Part shown: positions 16,686 to 25,022 of the stretch, piece after piece
Position numbering within the stretch: position 1 is the stretch's first letter
Layout of the letters: every line of letters begins with the position of its first letter
Source of the DNA: Sporomusa acidovorans
GTDB taxonomy: Bacteria > Bacillota > Negativicutes > Sporomusales > Sporomusaceae
Length of the DNA: 64,000 nt
Assembly (NCBI RefSeq): GCF_002257695.2
Contig: NZ_CP155571.1
Strand: one strand, 5' to 3'
Program-made: the position numbers and the translations under genes
The notes under the pieces: model-generated
What the model saw: only the letters and a program-made list of their open reading frames with translations
Database searches by the model: none
What the model was told of the DNA's origin: nothing

Positions 16686-17337
16686 TAATGCGGTATGGGC
16701 CATACTGCTCAAAGACGGGGTATGTGAGTTTAGGACAAGGTATGCGGTGGGAGCCTTAGTTATGTTTGCATTAACCGCCTTGTCAAGTGTCAGCCTGGCC
16801 ATGGCCGGAGCTGCGTTACCGCCGGAGTTTGCCGCAGCCCTTCTTTGGGTTGTATTGTTTTTTTGTGCTATGGCCGGTTTAGCCCGGGTATTTGTTCAGG
16901 AACAGGAAACCGGAACAATACTGGGACTTAGGCTGTATGCTCCGGGGGAGGCAGTATTTTGTGGAAAATTATTGTTTAACCAGATACTTTTACTTTGTTT
17001 ATCTTGCTTGGCCGTCCCTTTGTTTGTTATTTTTCTTAATGTCAATATTGATGAGTGGATTGGTTTTACTCTGCTCTTGGCTTTGGGGATAACCGGGATA
17101 GCGGCAGTATCTACGTTGACGGCCTCGATAGTAATGTACGCACAAAGTAAACAGGCTATTTTTACCGTATTGACATTTCCTGTGCTCTTACCTCAATTTC
17201 TGAGTGCTATCAATGCTACCGCCAAGGTATTGGCAGGTGGCGCACCGGAAATGGCAGAACTGGTATTTATGGCAGGCTATGATGCGGCCATTGTAGCGGC
17301 AGGGATACTTTTGTTTGACTATATTTGGCAGGAGTAG
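16660..17337 (+). CDS. ccmB: Cytochrome c maturation membrane protein CcmB
   Basis: 225-residue, six-span permease-like subunit of the CcmAB transporter. The ATG at 16660 has GAGGAGGAGG upstream and lies inside the end of ccmA, indicating translational coupling. FVQEQETGTILGLRLYAPGE is the conserved cytoplasmic loop of CcmB. Two further upstream in-frame starts have no ribosome site. Confidence 0.88.
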   Translation: MPAAKLSFSNAVWAILLKDGVCEFRTRYAVGALVMFALTALSSVSLAMAGAALPPEFAAALLWVVLFFCAMAGLARVFVQEQETGTILGLRLYAPGEAVFCGKLLFNQILLLCLSCLAVPLFVIFLNVNIDEWIGFTLLLALGITGIAAVSTLTASIVMYAQSKQAIFTVLTFPVLLPQFLSAINATAKVLAGGAPEMAELVFMAGYDAAIVAAGILLFDYIWQE

Positions 17338-17345
17338 GAGGCTCT

Positions 17346-18005
17346 ATGAATCGTAAAATGATGGCAGCAATAATTGCTTTATGGATTTCAGGCGTAATTT
17401 ATGCGGTGTTTTATTTGGTGCCACCGGCTGAAGGAATGGGGTATCTTGTTCGTATTGCATTTTTCCATATTCCGGTAGCCTGGGTTTCGGTACTTGCTTT
17501 TTTGGTGTCGGCGGTGGCCGCCGGACAGTATCTGAGAACGCGGCAACTAAAATTTGATTGGATAAGCGCGTGCTCGGCAAAACTTGGACTTGTTTTTTGC
17601 CTGCTGGCTACTGTAAGCGGTGCCGTGTTTGCCAAGCTAACCTGGGGAGCTTATTGGAACTGGGATCCTCGCCAGACAACAATTTTTATTTTGCTTTTAT
17701 TATATGGTGCGTATTTGGCGCTTCGCAGCGCCATTGAAGAAGAAGATCGGCGGGCTGCCGTGGCGGCTGTCTACGCGCTCTTATCCTTTTTGACCGTTCC
17801 TTTTCTGGTTTTTGTTATTCCCCGCATGTATTTTTCCCTTCATCCTGAAACCGTGCTTAACAGTAGCGGCAAAGTAGACATGGAACCGCTAATGCTGTAC
17901 GTATTGCTAGCTGCCGTAGTTGGCTGCACGGCCCTGTACGGTCTTCTGCTTGCCAGAAATATTGCCGAAAAAACGGGGCCAACAGGAAAGGGGTTGGACA
18001 GATGA
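17346..18005 (+). CDS. ccmC: Haem exporter/assembly protein CcmC
   Basis: 219 residues, six membrane spans. The haem-binding WWD motif is present as WGAYWNWDPRQTT (about residue 100), flanked by histidines (FFHIPVAW and FSLHPETV) that would ligate haem. It loads haem onto CcmE in the periplasm. Ribosome site AGGAGGCTC. Overlaps ccmE by 4 bases. Confidence 0.9.
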   Translation: MNRKMMAAIIALWISGVIYAVFYLVPPAEGMGYLVRIAFFHIPVAWVSVLAFLVSAVAAGQYLRTRQLKFDWISACSAKLGLVFCLLATVSGAVFAKLTWGAYWNWDPRQTTIFILLLLYGAYLALRSAIEEEDRRAAVAAVYALLSFLTVPFLVFVIPRMYFSLHPETVLNSSGKVDMEPLMLYVLLAAVVGCTALYGLLLARNIAEKTGPTGKGLDR

Positions 18006-18376
18006 AAAAAGGTCGGCTGTTATGTTTGGTTATTATTGCCGGATTTATTGGTTACAGTATTTTTATGTACCAAAGTTCATTAACTCCTTATGTTACTTTT
18101 GCCCAAGCTAAAAGCGCCAAAAGTGCCGTCCAGGTAAAAGGAACACTGGCAACACCGCAGGTTACTCCAACAGAGGACGGTTCCGGCATTGCCTTTGTGC
18201 TGCGGGATGAAGCAGGCGAAGAAGTAACCGTGACTTATCATGGCGCCAAACCTGATGGAATGGAGAAGGCTACCGGCATCGTTGCGATAGGTAAATACAA
18301 CAATGGGCGTTTTTTGGCAGACAAAGTGCTTGTTAAATGTCCATCTAAATATCAGGGATCGGTGAATAATAAGTAA
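18002..18376 (+). CDS. ccmE: Haem chaperone CcmE, Cys-type (CxxxY)
   Basis: 124 residues: an N-terminal membrane anchor (RLLCLVIIAGFIGYSIFM) and a beta-barrel OB-like domain. The classic HxxxY haem-attachment motif is replaced by CPSKY (VLVKCPSKYQ), i.e. a cysteine takes the place of the covalent-haem histidine. This variant is known from some sulfate reducers and archaea with a reduced Ccm set lacking CcmH. No ccmF, ccmG or ccmH is in this window. A strong terminator follows. Confidence 0.87.
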   Translation: MKKGRLLCLVIIAGFIGYSIFMYQSSLTPYVTFAQAKSAKSAVQVKGTLATPQVTPTEDGSGIAFVLRDEAGEEVTVTYHGAKPDGMEKATGIVAIGKYNNGRFLADKVLVKCPSKYQGSVNNK

Positions 18377-18383
18377 TTTCATT

Positions 18384-18440
18384 AAACAAAAGGAATCACT
18401 ACTTTTAGCATTTTGCTAGAGGTAGTGATTTCTTTTGTTT
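18384..18440 (+). terminator. Intrinsic terminator of the ccm operon
   Basis: AAACAAAAG-AATCACTAC pairs with GTAGTGATT-CTTTTGTTT over about 18 bp, with an inner loop and a T-rich 3' arm. Confidence 0.8.
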
Positions 18441-18522
18441 GTCTTATAGCCAGCTTTTGAGAATGAAGATATTTGTAAAAAAAATACAAATAATCTAATT
18501 TCCGTATATCAGTAAGGTAATA

Positions 18523-18558
18523 TTTGAATTTTACACTCCTAATAATTCGTTCTATCAT
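18523..18558 (+). promoter_or_regulatory. Promoter of the flavoprotein cluster, sharing a core with two others
   Basis: TTTGAATTTTAC (18523-18534) contains a -35-like TTTACA (18530-18535), followed 17 bp later by TATCAT (18553-18558). The same framework (TTGAATTTTAC, TAAT, TTCGT, TAT.CT) occurs at 27754-27787 and 59640-59674, suggesting a shared regulator. Confidence 0.5.
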
Positions 18559-18618
18559 AACTAATAGAATATTTTGTAAAGTCTGCGTGTGTAACAACGT
18601 GCTAATGAAGGAGCTAAA

Positions 18619-20280
18619 ATGATGAGTTCTGACAAGAAAACATTCAAAGGAATTTCACGACGGGATTTTTTTAAAGGGAGTGCACTTACGGTGGCAGGCA
18701 TCGCTGCCGGCGGTTTGTTAGTCGGCTGCGGCAAGCCAAAACAGGAAGCTGCTCAAACACAAGCAGAAAAATTAAGAAAATATAGTTGGGAGACACCGCC
18801 TGCGCCAATTCCAGCCTCCCAAATCAAGGAGACCATTCAGGCAGATGTTGTTGTTGTCGGCTCTGGTCTGGCTGGTTTGTCTGCGGCACTGCGGGCTGCC
18901 GAGAATGGCGCAAAGGTTGCCGTGCTTGAAAAAAATACTACATGGACTGGTCGCGGCGGTCACTTTGGCGTAGCAGAATCACGAGAAATGAAAAAGGCCG
19001 GCCTGGTCAATGACAAAAAGCTGCTGGTCCGGGACTGGGTAGCACGCACCGGTAACCGGGCCAAGGAGGAACTCGTATGGCTCTTTGTCAACAATAGCGG
19101 GGGAGCGATGGACTGGTTTCTTCCTAAAGCCGAAGCAGCACAACTTACCCCTGTATTATTTACCGGTTATTATAAAGGTCCTAACTATACTGAGTATCCC
19201 GGCACTCATTTGTTTCGTGGCGGTCCAATGGCGAAAAAAGGAAATCCGGGAGCGGATGTTAGCTTAGTTCTTTATAATGAGGCCGTTAAACTGGGGGTAA
19301 CATTTTACTTTAAAACACCCGGAGAACAGCTTGTCAAGGAAGGTGACCGGGTGGTTGGCGTTGTTGCTAAGGCTAGTGACGGTTATAAACGTTTTAATGC
19401 TGCTAAAGGCGTTATCCTGGCAACAGGAGATATCGGCGGTAATCAGGAAATGTGTGAAGCCTATGCACCGCTGGCGCTTAAAGCCAATGAATCTCAATAT
19501 ATACCTGTTGGTATGAACACAGGGGATGGACATAAGATGGGGATGTGGGCCGGCGGTGCCATGGAGGATGCGCCATTCGCGACAGCGATTCATCCGCAGG
19601 CTTTTTCGTTTTTAAGTTATTTTTTCCTTTTTGTCAATCAACAGGGCAAACGTTTTATGAATGAGGATACCTGGGTTCAGGCAAAATCGCTTGAAACTAT
19701 GCGGCAACCAGAGGGACCTTGGGCTTTTAGTATTTATGATGCAAAATGGCCGGAAGAAGTTAAGGCAAGCCTGCCGATTGGCGGCGGTATGTTCTGGGAT
19801 TGGATGGGACATATCCATGGTGAAGAGTGGAAACCTGACATGGATCAAAAATTTCTTCAGGGTTACCTTGAAGAAGGAAAGAAAGCCTGGAAAGCGGATA
19901 CTCTTGATGAACTTGCCGGTAAAATTGGTGTTCCGGCAGATGTATTTAAGGCGACGGTCGCTCGCTACAACGAGTTGGCCAAAACTAAGGAAGACACTGA
20001 CTTTGGCAAGCGGCCGGAGCTTTTAACTACAATTGAAAAACCGCCATTTTATGCCAATAAATTTGGTGGTGCCTTACTGGTAGTTACTGCAGGGCTGAAT
20101 GTTGACACTAAGCTGCGGGTTCTTGATGCCAAGCAGAACCCAATTCCCGGCCTGTACGCAGTGGGAAATGTTTCCGGAGGGCTATACGGAGTAGACTACC
20201 CGACGATTATTGATGGCAACAGTCATGGCCGTGCGTTAACCTGGGGCTATCTGGCTGGTAAAAACGTACTTGAAGGCTAA
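18619..20280 (+). CDS. Tat-exported FAD-dependent reductase, fumarate/urocanate reductase family (paralogue 1)
   Basis: 553 residues. A twin-arginine signal (ISRRDFFKG) is followed by a hydrophobic stretch and a lipobox-like LVGCGK, so the protein is probably exported folded with FAD and lipid-anchored. The FAD-binding fold begins near residue 75 (VVVVGSGLAGLSAAL); TGDGHKMGMWAGG and QGKRFMNED are typical of the FrdA/UrdA/flavocytochrome c group. The His-rich substrate segment and the NRLGG end of fumarate reductases are not obvious; the end is SHGRALTWGYLAG. It probably reduces an organic acceptor other than fumarate. First of four paralogues with a cytochrome nearby. An ATG three bases later is an alternative start. 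Confidence 0.86.
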   Translation: MMSSDKKTFKGISRRDFFKGSALTVAGIAAGGLLVGCGKPKQEAAQTQAEKLRKYSWETPPAPIPASQIKETIQADVVVVGSGLAGLSAALRAAENGAKVAVLEKNTTWTGRGGHFGVAESREMKKAGLVNDKKLLVRDWVARTGNRAKEELVWLFVNNSGGAMDWFLPKAEAAQLTPVLFTGYYKGPNYTEYPGTHLFRGGPMAKKGNPGADVSLVLYNEAVKLGVTFYFKTPGEQLVKEGDRVVGVVAKASDGYKRFNAAKGVILATGDIGGNQEMCEAYAPLALKANESQYIPVGMNTGDGHKMGMWAGGAMEDAPFATAIHPQAFSFLSYFFLFVNQQGKRFMNEDTWVQAKSLETMRQPEGPWAFSIYDAKWPEEVKASLPIGGGMFWDWMGHIHGEEWKPDMDQKFLQGYLEEGKKAWKADTLDELAGKIGVPADVFKATVARYNELAKTKEDTDFGKRPELLTTIEKPPFYANKFGGALLVVTAGLNVDTKLRVLDAKQNPIPGLYAVGNVSGGLYGVDYPTIIDGNSHGRALTWGYLAGKNVLEG

Positions 20281-20327
20281 TAAATTTGCTTATCTATTTT
20301 CAATGTCGGGGTGTGGGAGGAGATTTA

Positions 20328-22004
20328 ATGACTCTTAAGGATAAGTCCAGGAGAAGAATCTCCCGGAGAGACTTTTTTAAAGGCAGTGCGCTAGGCGTTA
20401 TTGGAGTTGCCTCTGCCGGATTATTAGCCGGTTGTGGCAAACAAACGACAGCTGGAGCGAAGACGAACGGTCAAGTTCCCCAGGGTTCACCTAAGTATAG
20501 TTTTGAGGTGCCGCCGCCGCCGATTCCGGAAAGTGATATTAAGCAAACGGTAACAGTTGATGTTGTAATAATCGGTGCAGGTCCGTCCGGAATGAGTGCT
20601 GCCGTTTCGGCGGTCGAAGCGGGTGCTAAAGTCGTTGTGATTGCAAAGACTGAGAAACTAAGCGCTCGCGGTGAGCATAATTTCGCCATTAATACCCGAA
20701 TGATGAAAGAGGCTGGTCTTACATTTGATGTTGCGGCTGCCTACAAAAGAATGTTACAGCTACATTCACACAATGTTAATGAAGATCTATGGTGGCTCTT
20801 TGCGAACAAAAGTGGTGAGGCTATGGACTGGGTTACGGATAAGGCGCTGGCGGCCGGTTTGAAACCTGTCCTTTATGCCGGCTGGTCTAAGGACCCAATT
20901 TCGGGAGAGTATCCAGGTACACATGAGTTCTATGGCCCCAATGCATCAGGCCGGGGAACTACGGAAATTGATATTGTCGCCGCTTTTGAAGCCGAAGCTA
21001 AGAAGAAGGGTGTGGAGTTTTACTATAATACCCGTGCCGAACAATTGATAAAAGACGGTAACGGGCGGGTTATCGGAACAGTCGCCAAGAGTAAGGATGG
21101 TTCGTATATCAAATTTGTCGGCAATAAGGGTGTAATTTTAGCAACCGGTGATTATGCCAGTGATAAGGAAATGATGGCCCGCTATTGCCCGCTCGGTGCG
21201 CAGGCGCATGTGGTCTCGGCGGTTACTCCGGGTGGTATGAGTTCCGGCGACGGCCATAAGATGGGGCTGTGGGCCGGCGGGGCAATGCAAAAAGCTGAAC
21301 CGCACGCCGCGATGATATTTACCGCAGCCGGACCGGCGCCCTATTTCAATCTTCATGTAAACAAGTTTGCCAAACGATTTGCCAACGAAGATCTTCCGCA
21401 TACACACTCGGCCGTGACAATCCTGCAGCAGCCTGACCGTTTGGCTTATACGATTTGGGACGCCAACTTCATTGAGCAACTGGCCTCCACTATTTCCACC
21501 CACAGCGGCACAGAATGGGACTATCCCCACCGGGTAGTGGGAGAGAAGTGGGAACCGGACGAGGCGCTGAAAGGCTGGGAGAACTTAATAAAGGCCGAAC
21601 GGCTCTTTAAAGCAGATACGATTGAGGAACTTGCGGAAAAATTGCAGCTTCCCGTTGATGCTCTCAAGGAAACTATTGCCCGCTACAACAAATTTGCGAA
21701 GGCTGGCAATGACGAGGACTACCACAAAAGCGCTGATCTTTTATTTCCAATTGAAAAACCGCCTTTCTATGGCGGACAGTTACGTACAGTAACGCTTGTT
21801 ACCGTAGGCGGACTTAGTGTCAACACGAAGCTGCAGGTTTTGGATAAGGACGCCAAGCCGGTTCCCGGTCTTTATGCAGTCGGAACTGTTTCCGGAGATT
21901 TTTTTGCTAACATTTATACCACGCATTTTCCCGGCTGGAATCTTGGACGTTGTTTCACCTGGGGCTATCTCGCCGGCAAAACCGTAGCAGCAGAAAAAGG
22001 TTAA
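20328..22004 (+). CDS. Tat-exported FAD-dependent reductase (paralogue 2)
   Basis: 558 residues, starting at the ATG with GGGAGGAGATTTA upstream; the longer frame lacks a ribosome site. RRISRRDFFKG plus LLAGCGK give the same Tat/lipoprotein export pattern as its neighbours. FAD loop VVIIGAGPSGMSAA near residue 77, SSGDGHKMGLWAGG, and KFAKRFANED. It differs from its paralogues around the presumed substrate pocket (AEPHAAMIFTAAG), which suggests a different acceptor. It follows paralogue 1 by 47 bases in the same orientation. Confidence 0.86.
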   Translation: MTLKDKSRRRISRRDFFKGSALGVIGVASAGLLAGCGKQTTAGAKTNGQVPQGSPKYSFEVPPPPIPESDIKQTVTVDVVIIGAGPSGMSAAVSAVEAGAKVVVIAKTEKLSARGEHNFAINTRMMKEAGLTFDVAAAYKRMLQLHSHNVNEDLWWLFANKSGEAMDWVTDKALAAGLKPVLYAGWSKDPISGEYPGTHEFYGPNASGRGTTEIDIVAAFEAEAKKKGVEFYYNTRAEQLIKDGNGRVIGTVAKSKDGSYIKFVGNKGVILATGDYASDKEMMARYCPLGAQAHVVSAVTPGGMSSGDGHKMGLWAGGAMQKAEPHAAMIFTAAGPAPYFNLHVNKFAKRFANEDLPHTHSAVTILQQPDRLAYTIWDANFIEQLASTISTHSGTEWDYPHRVVGEKWEPDEALKGWENLIKAERLFKADTIEELAEKLQLPVDALKETIARYNKFAKAGNDEDYHKSADLLFPIEKPPFYGGQLRTVTLVTVGGLSVNTKLQVLDKDAKPVPGLYAVGTVSGDFFANIYTTHFPGWNLGRCFTWGYLAGKTVAAEKG

Positions 22005-22041
22005 GATTATTGAATCATCATATGTGAAAGGAGTTGCCGAT

Positions 22042-23706
22042 ATGCACTCTAAAGAAAAAAATTCAAAGACAATCTCGCGTAGAGATTTTTTTAAAGGAAG
22101 CGCGCTAGCCGCAGTGGGAGTTGCCGCCGGCGGATTGTTAGCCGGCTGTGGAAAGTCCAAAAAAACGGAGGATCCGGCGAAAGAAACAAAAGCGGGGGGG
22201 AAAGCCGGCTTTGAAGTGCCGCCCGCACCAATTGCGGACAAGGATATTAAGAAGACCATATCTGCGGATGTCGTTGTGGTCGGGGCCGGGATGTCAGGGT
22301 TGTGTGCCGCTTTATCGGCGGCGGAAACAGGCGCCAAGGTTGTTGTGTTAGAAAAGCGCGAGACATTTTCAGCCCGTGGCATGCACATTGCGGCTATCGG
22401 CACCAAGACCCAGGAAAAATATGGTGTGACAATTAACAAGAAACAGGGAATCAGAGATATCATTAAGTGGTCAGGCAGTAGAGTGAAACAAGAACTGCAT
22501 TGGCTGTGGGCCAATAAGAGCGGCGAGGCAATGAACTGGCTTACGGCTATGACCGAGGCCGAAGGGTATGAGACAACACTGTGGGCTGCCGCCTATAAAG
22601 GGCCGGACTATTATGAATATCCCGGAATAACTCATACGGTTTTGGGGCCAAGTTTCGCCAAATATGACAATAATCATGATGTGCTTGCCGTGTTAGAGAA
22701 ACACGCCAAGGAAAAAGGCGTTAACTTTCAATATCAAACCCAGGCGGCGCAATTAGTTCGGCCCGATAAGGGCAGAGTGACGGCAGTCATCGGTAAAAAT
22801 GCGGCAGGCTATACAAAATTTGAGGCTAAAAGCGGAGTCATACTCTGTTGCGGCGACTATGCGGCCGATCAGGAGATGGTAGATCGATACTGTCCGCTCG
22901 CCAATAAAGTGGAAGCCAAAATATATACTCCGGTTGGTGCTAACACCGGGGACGGGCATAAGCTGGGGTTGTGGGCCGGCGCGGCGATGCAAAAAGATGA
23001 GCCGCATGCCGCTATGATCCATACACAAGCCGGAGCTTGGAGTTATTGTTTCCTGCATGTAAATAAAAATGGGGAGCGGTACTCCAACGAGGACGCGACC
23101 CCGCAGGCAGTGTGCATGGCCAAGATGGAGCAGCCCGACCGGGTGGCTTGGGCGGTATATGACGACCGGTTCTTAGATGAACTGCCGAAAACGGTGGAAA
23201 TCGGCGGCGGCATGTTCTGGGATCAAGTAGCGAGGACATGGGGGCACCCTTGGAGCCGGGAATCGGAAGAAAGACTGCTTAAAAGGCATCTTGACGCCGG
23301 ACTGGTAGTTAAGGCAGACACATTAGATGAGTTGGCGCAAAAAATGCAAGTGCCTGCCGACAAATTGAAAGCCACGGTAGCAAGGTATAATGAATTGGCA
23401 AAGAACAAGGAAGATGTTGATTTTGGCAAACGTTCGGAACTGTTGTTCCCTATTGATAAGCCGCCGTTCTATGCCGGTCAGTTTAAGAGCGCGTTGCTGA
23501 CAATTGTCGGCGGTTTAAGTATTAATAACAAAATGCAGGTATTGGATCAAGAGGATAATGCTATTCCGGGGCTGTATGCGGCCGGAAACACGGCCGGTGA
23601 TTTCTTCGGCAACGACTATCCAACATTATTTCCCGGACACAGCCATGGCCGCTGTATTACCTTTGGACGCCTTGCCGGTTTGAATGCTGCGGCTGATAAA
23701 GTTTAA
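22042..23706 (+). CDS. Tat-exported FAD-dependent reductase (paralogue 3)
   Basis: 554 residues. The ATG at 22042 is chosen because the upstream in-frame GTG overlaps the AAAGGAG ribosome site. TISRRDFFKG and LLAGCGK repeat the export signature. FAD loop VVVVGAGMSGLCAAL near residue 75; NTGDGHKLGLWAGA; NGERYSNED; end FPGHSHGRCITFGRLAG. It is closest to the cytochrome gene and may be its immediate partner, analogous to two-subunit methacrylate or flavocytochrome c reductases. Substrate unknown. Confidence 0.86.
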   Translation: MHSKEKNSKTISRRDFFKGSALAAVGVAAGGLLAGCGKSKKTEDPAKETKAGGKAGFEVPPAPIADKDIKKTISADVVVVGAGMSGLCAALSAAETGAKVVVLEKRETFSARGMHIAAIGTKTQEKYGVTINKKQGIRDIIKWSGSRVKQELHWLWANKSGEAMNWLTAMTEAEGYETTLWAAAYKGPDYYEYPGITHTVLGPSFAKYDNNHDVLAVLEKHAKEKGVNFQYQTQAAQLVRPDKGRVTAVIGKNAAGYTKFEAKSGVILCCGDYAADQEMVDRYCPLANKVEAKIYTPVGANTGDGHKLGLWAGAAMQKDEPHAAMIHTQAGAWSYCFLHVNKNGERYSNEDATPQAVCMAKMEQPDRVAWAVYDDRFLDELPKTVEIGGGMFWDQVARTWGHPWSRESEERLLKRHLDAGLVVKADTLDELAQKMQVPADKLKATVARYNELAKNKEDVDFGKRSELLFPIDKPPFYAGQFKSALLTIVGGLSINNKMQVLDQEDNAIPGLYAAGNTAGDFFGNDYPTLFPGHSHGRCITFGRLAGLNAAADKV

Positions 23707-23730
23707 GTTACATCAACAAACGAAAGGAAG

Positions 23731-23771
23731 GCCCTGCCTGACAACACAAAAGCGAGTTGGTCAAGCAGGGC
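23731..23771 (+). other. Intercistronic hairpin before the cytochrome gene
   Basis: GCCCTGC (23731-23737) and GCAGGGC (23765-23771) pair, with an inner TGAC/GTCA stem. No T-run follows, so it is more likely an mRNA processing or stability element than a terminator. It may allow different levels of flavoprotein and cytochrome. Confidence 0.5.
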
Positions 23772-23801
23772 TTGCCAGGAATATAGAGGTGAGCGTAGTC
23801 T

Positions 23802-24344
23802 ATGGAATCAGAGTCTTTGAAAAAGAAAGGTTTTCGTGAAAGATTTTTACAAAAAAAGATATTGCTTATATTGCTAGTATTGGTTGTGGTTGTTGGCGGG
23901 GGCGGCTATGCAGCAATGGAAGTGGCTAGCGGTAATCCGGCATTTTGTGCGAATTGCCACAATATGCAACCGTATTATGATTCATGGAGCAATAGCAATC
24001 TTTTGGCGAAGAAACATGCCGATGCCAAGGTGAACTGTCATGATTGTCATGAGCCTTCTTTTAGCCAGCAAGCCGAAGAAGGGTTCAAATATGTAACCGG
24101 CGACTTTGAAGAGCCGATGCAGCAGCAAAAGTTTCCCAAGGAAATGTGCTTGAAGTGCCATGATTATGAAAAAGTAAAGGCTAAAACAAGTTCGGATAAA
24201 TATAACCCACATGATTCGCACAATGGCGAACAAGAATGTTATACCTGCCATAGCATGCATCGGCAGTCGACAGTGCAGTGTGCACAGTGTCACTCAGCCG
24301 CTTGGATGAAAAATCTGGATGGCAGCTGGAAAAAAGGTAAGTAG
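23802..24344 (+). CDS. NapC/NrfH-type membrane-anchored multihaem cytochrome c (five CxxCH)
   Basis: 180 residues. An N-terminal membrane helix (about 19-42) is followed by five haem-binding motifs: CANCH, CHDCH, CLKCH, CYTCH and CAQCH. The first is CANCHNM, with a methionine two residues after the His, as in NrfH, which points to a menaquinol-oxidising haem 1. It would pass electrons from the quinone pool to the exported flavoproteins. Five motifs are one more than the tetrahaem NapC/NrfH core. The nearby ccm genes would mature it. Confidence 0.88.
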   Translation: MESESLKKKGFRERFLQKKILLILLVLVVVVGGGGYAAMEVASGNPAFCANCHNMQPYYDSWSNSNLLAKKHADAKVNCHDCHEPSFSQQAEEGFKYVTGDFEEPMQQQKFPKEMCLKCHDYEKVKAKTSSDKYNPHDSHNGEQECYTCHSMHRQSTVQCAQCHSAAWMKNLDGSWKKGK

Positions 24345-24379
24345 GCGGTAGTTTCCGCTAGCAAGGAAGCGTGAGATTA

Positions 24380-24679
24380 ATGTTGGGATATGTAGCAATT
24401 GTTTTGGCTTTTTTAACTACAGGGGCTGCCGCGATTTTCTATTTGCTAGCCTGTCTGAAACATTCCAATCAGCGTAAAGAAAGATCCATGTCTGGTAATG
24501 AAAAAAAAGGTAGGCTGTTTTGCTGCTTAGCTTTCGGGATGATCAGTTTGGCCAGCGTTTATTTATTTTTAGCGATAGTTTCCGTTATGCTTATGTTTAG
24601 TTTGGCTGGGTACTGTCCTTATTACCCTGGGCACTGGCTGGGCAGCAATAAAACAAAGACGGAACATATTGGACAATAG
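24380..24679 (+). CDS. Two-span membrane protein of unknown function, 99 aa
   Basis: Starts at the ATG at 24380 with AAGGAAG at suitable distance; an in-frame GTG nine bases earlier is too close to it. Two hydrophobic spans (about 3-25 and 45-75) flank a basic loop, and the tail contains GYCPYYPGHW. It lies between the cytochrome and tatA, so it could be a small subunit of the electron-transfer complex. Not recognised. Confidence 0.65.
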   Translation: MLGYVAIVLAFLTTGAAAIFYLLACLKHSNQRKERSMSGNEKKGRLFCCLAFGMISLASVYLFLAIVSVMLMFSLAGYCPYYPGHWLGSNKTKTEHIGQ

Positions 24680-24717
24680 TATTGGCATTTCAAATAAAAC
24701 GACAAGGATGTGAAGCA

Positions 24718-24924
24718 ATGTTAAATTTTAGCATACCGGAATTGGCTATGATCCTAGTGATCGCTTTAATTGTTTTTGGACCGGGAAAATTACCCGAAGT
24801 AGGCAAATCGCTGGGCAAAGGACTGGGTGAATTGCGCCGGGCTGTAAACAACGAGCCAACCGAAAAAGAAGTAACCACGATTCAGGCTGCGACAGTGGAC
24901 AAGAACTCAATGGAAACCAAATAG
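24718..24924 (+). CDS. tatA: Twin-arginine translocase subunit TatA/TatE
   Basis: 68 residues: short N-terminal membrane helix, the hinge FGPGKLPEVGKSLGKGLGE and an acidic/amphipathic tail, the classic TatA pattern. The start at 24718 follows AAGGATGTGA. A dedicated tatA between four Tat-dependent flavoprotein genes indicates export capacity tuned to this cluster. No tatC is in the window. Confidence 0.92.
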   Translation: MLNFSIPELAMILVIALIVFGPGKLPEVGKSLGKGLGELRRAVNNEPTEKEVTTIQAATVDKNSMETK

Positions 24925-25022
24925 GCTGTAAATTATTGAAAATAGTATCCGTCTGCACGTCTCAATGCGTTATGTTAGGCGAGCTGATGTACAAACAAGT
25001 GTAAAAGATTGGAGGAATTCTC

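Noticed and set aside
18619..20280. Fumarate reductase flavoprotein proper
   Set aside because: Conserved fumarate-site histidine segment and the NRLGG C-terminal motif are not seen, and no FrdB/FrdC genes are present.
21780..22514. 244-codon minus-strand ORF across two flavoprotein genes
   Set aside because: Spans the junction of two well-supported plus-strand genes; similar antisense frames recur in the other paralogues, as expected for a shadow.
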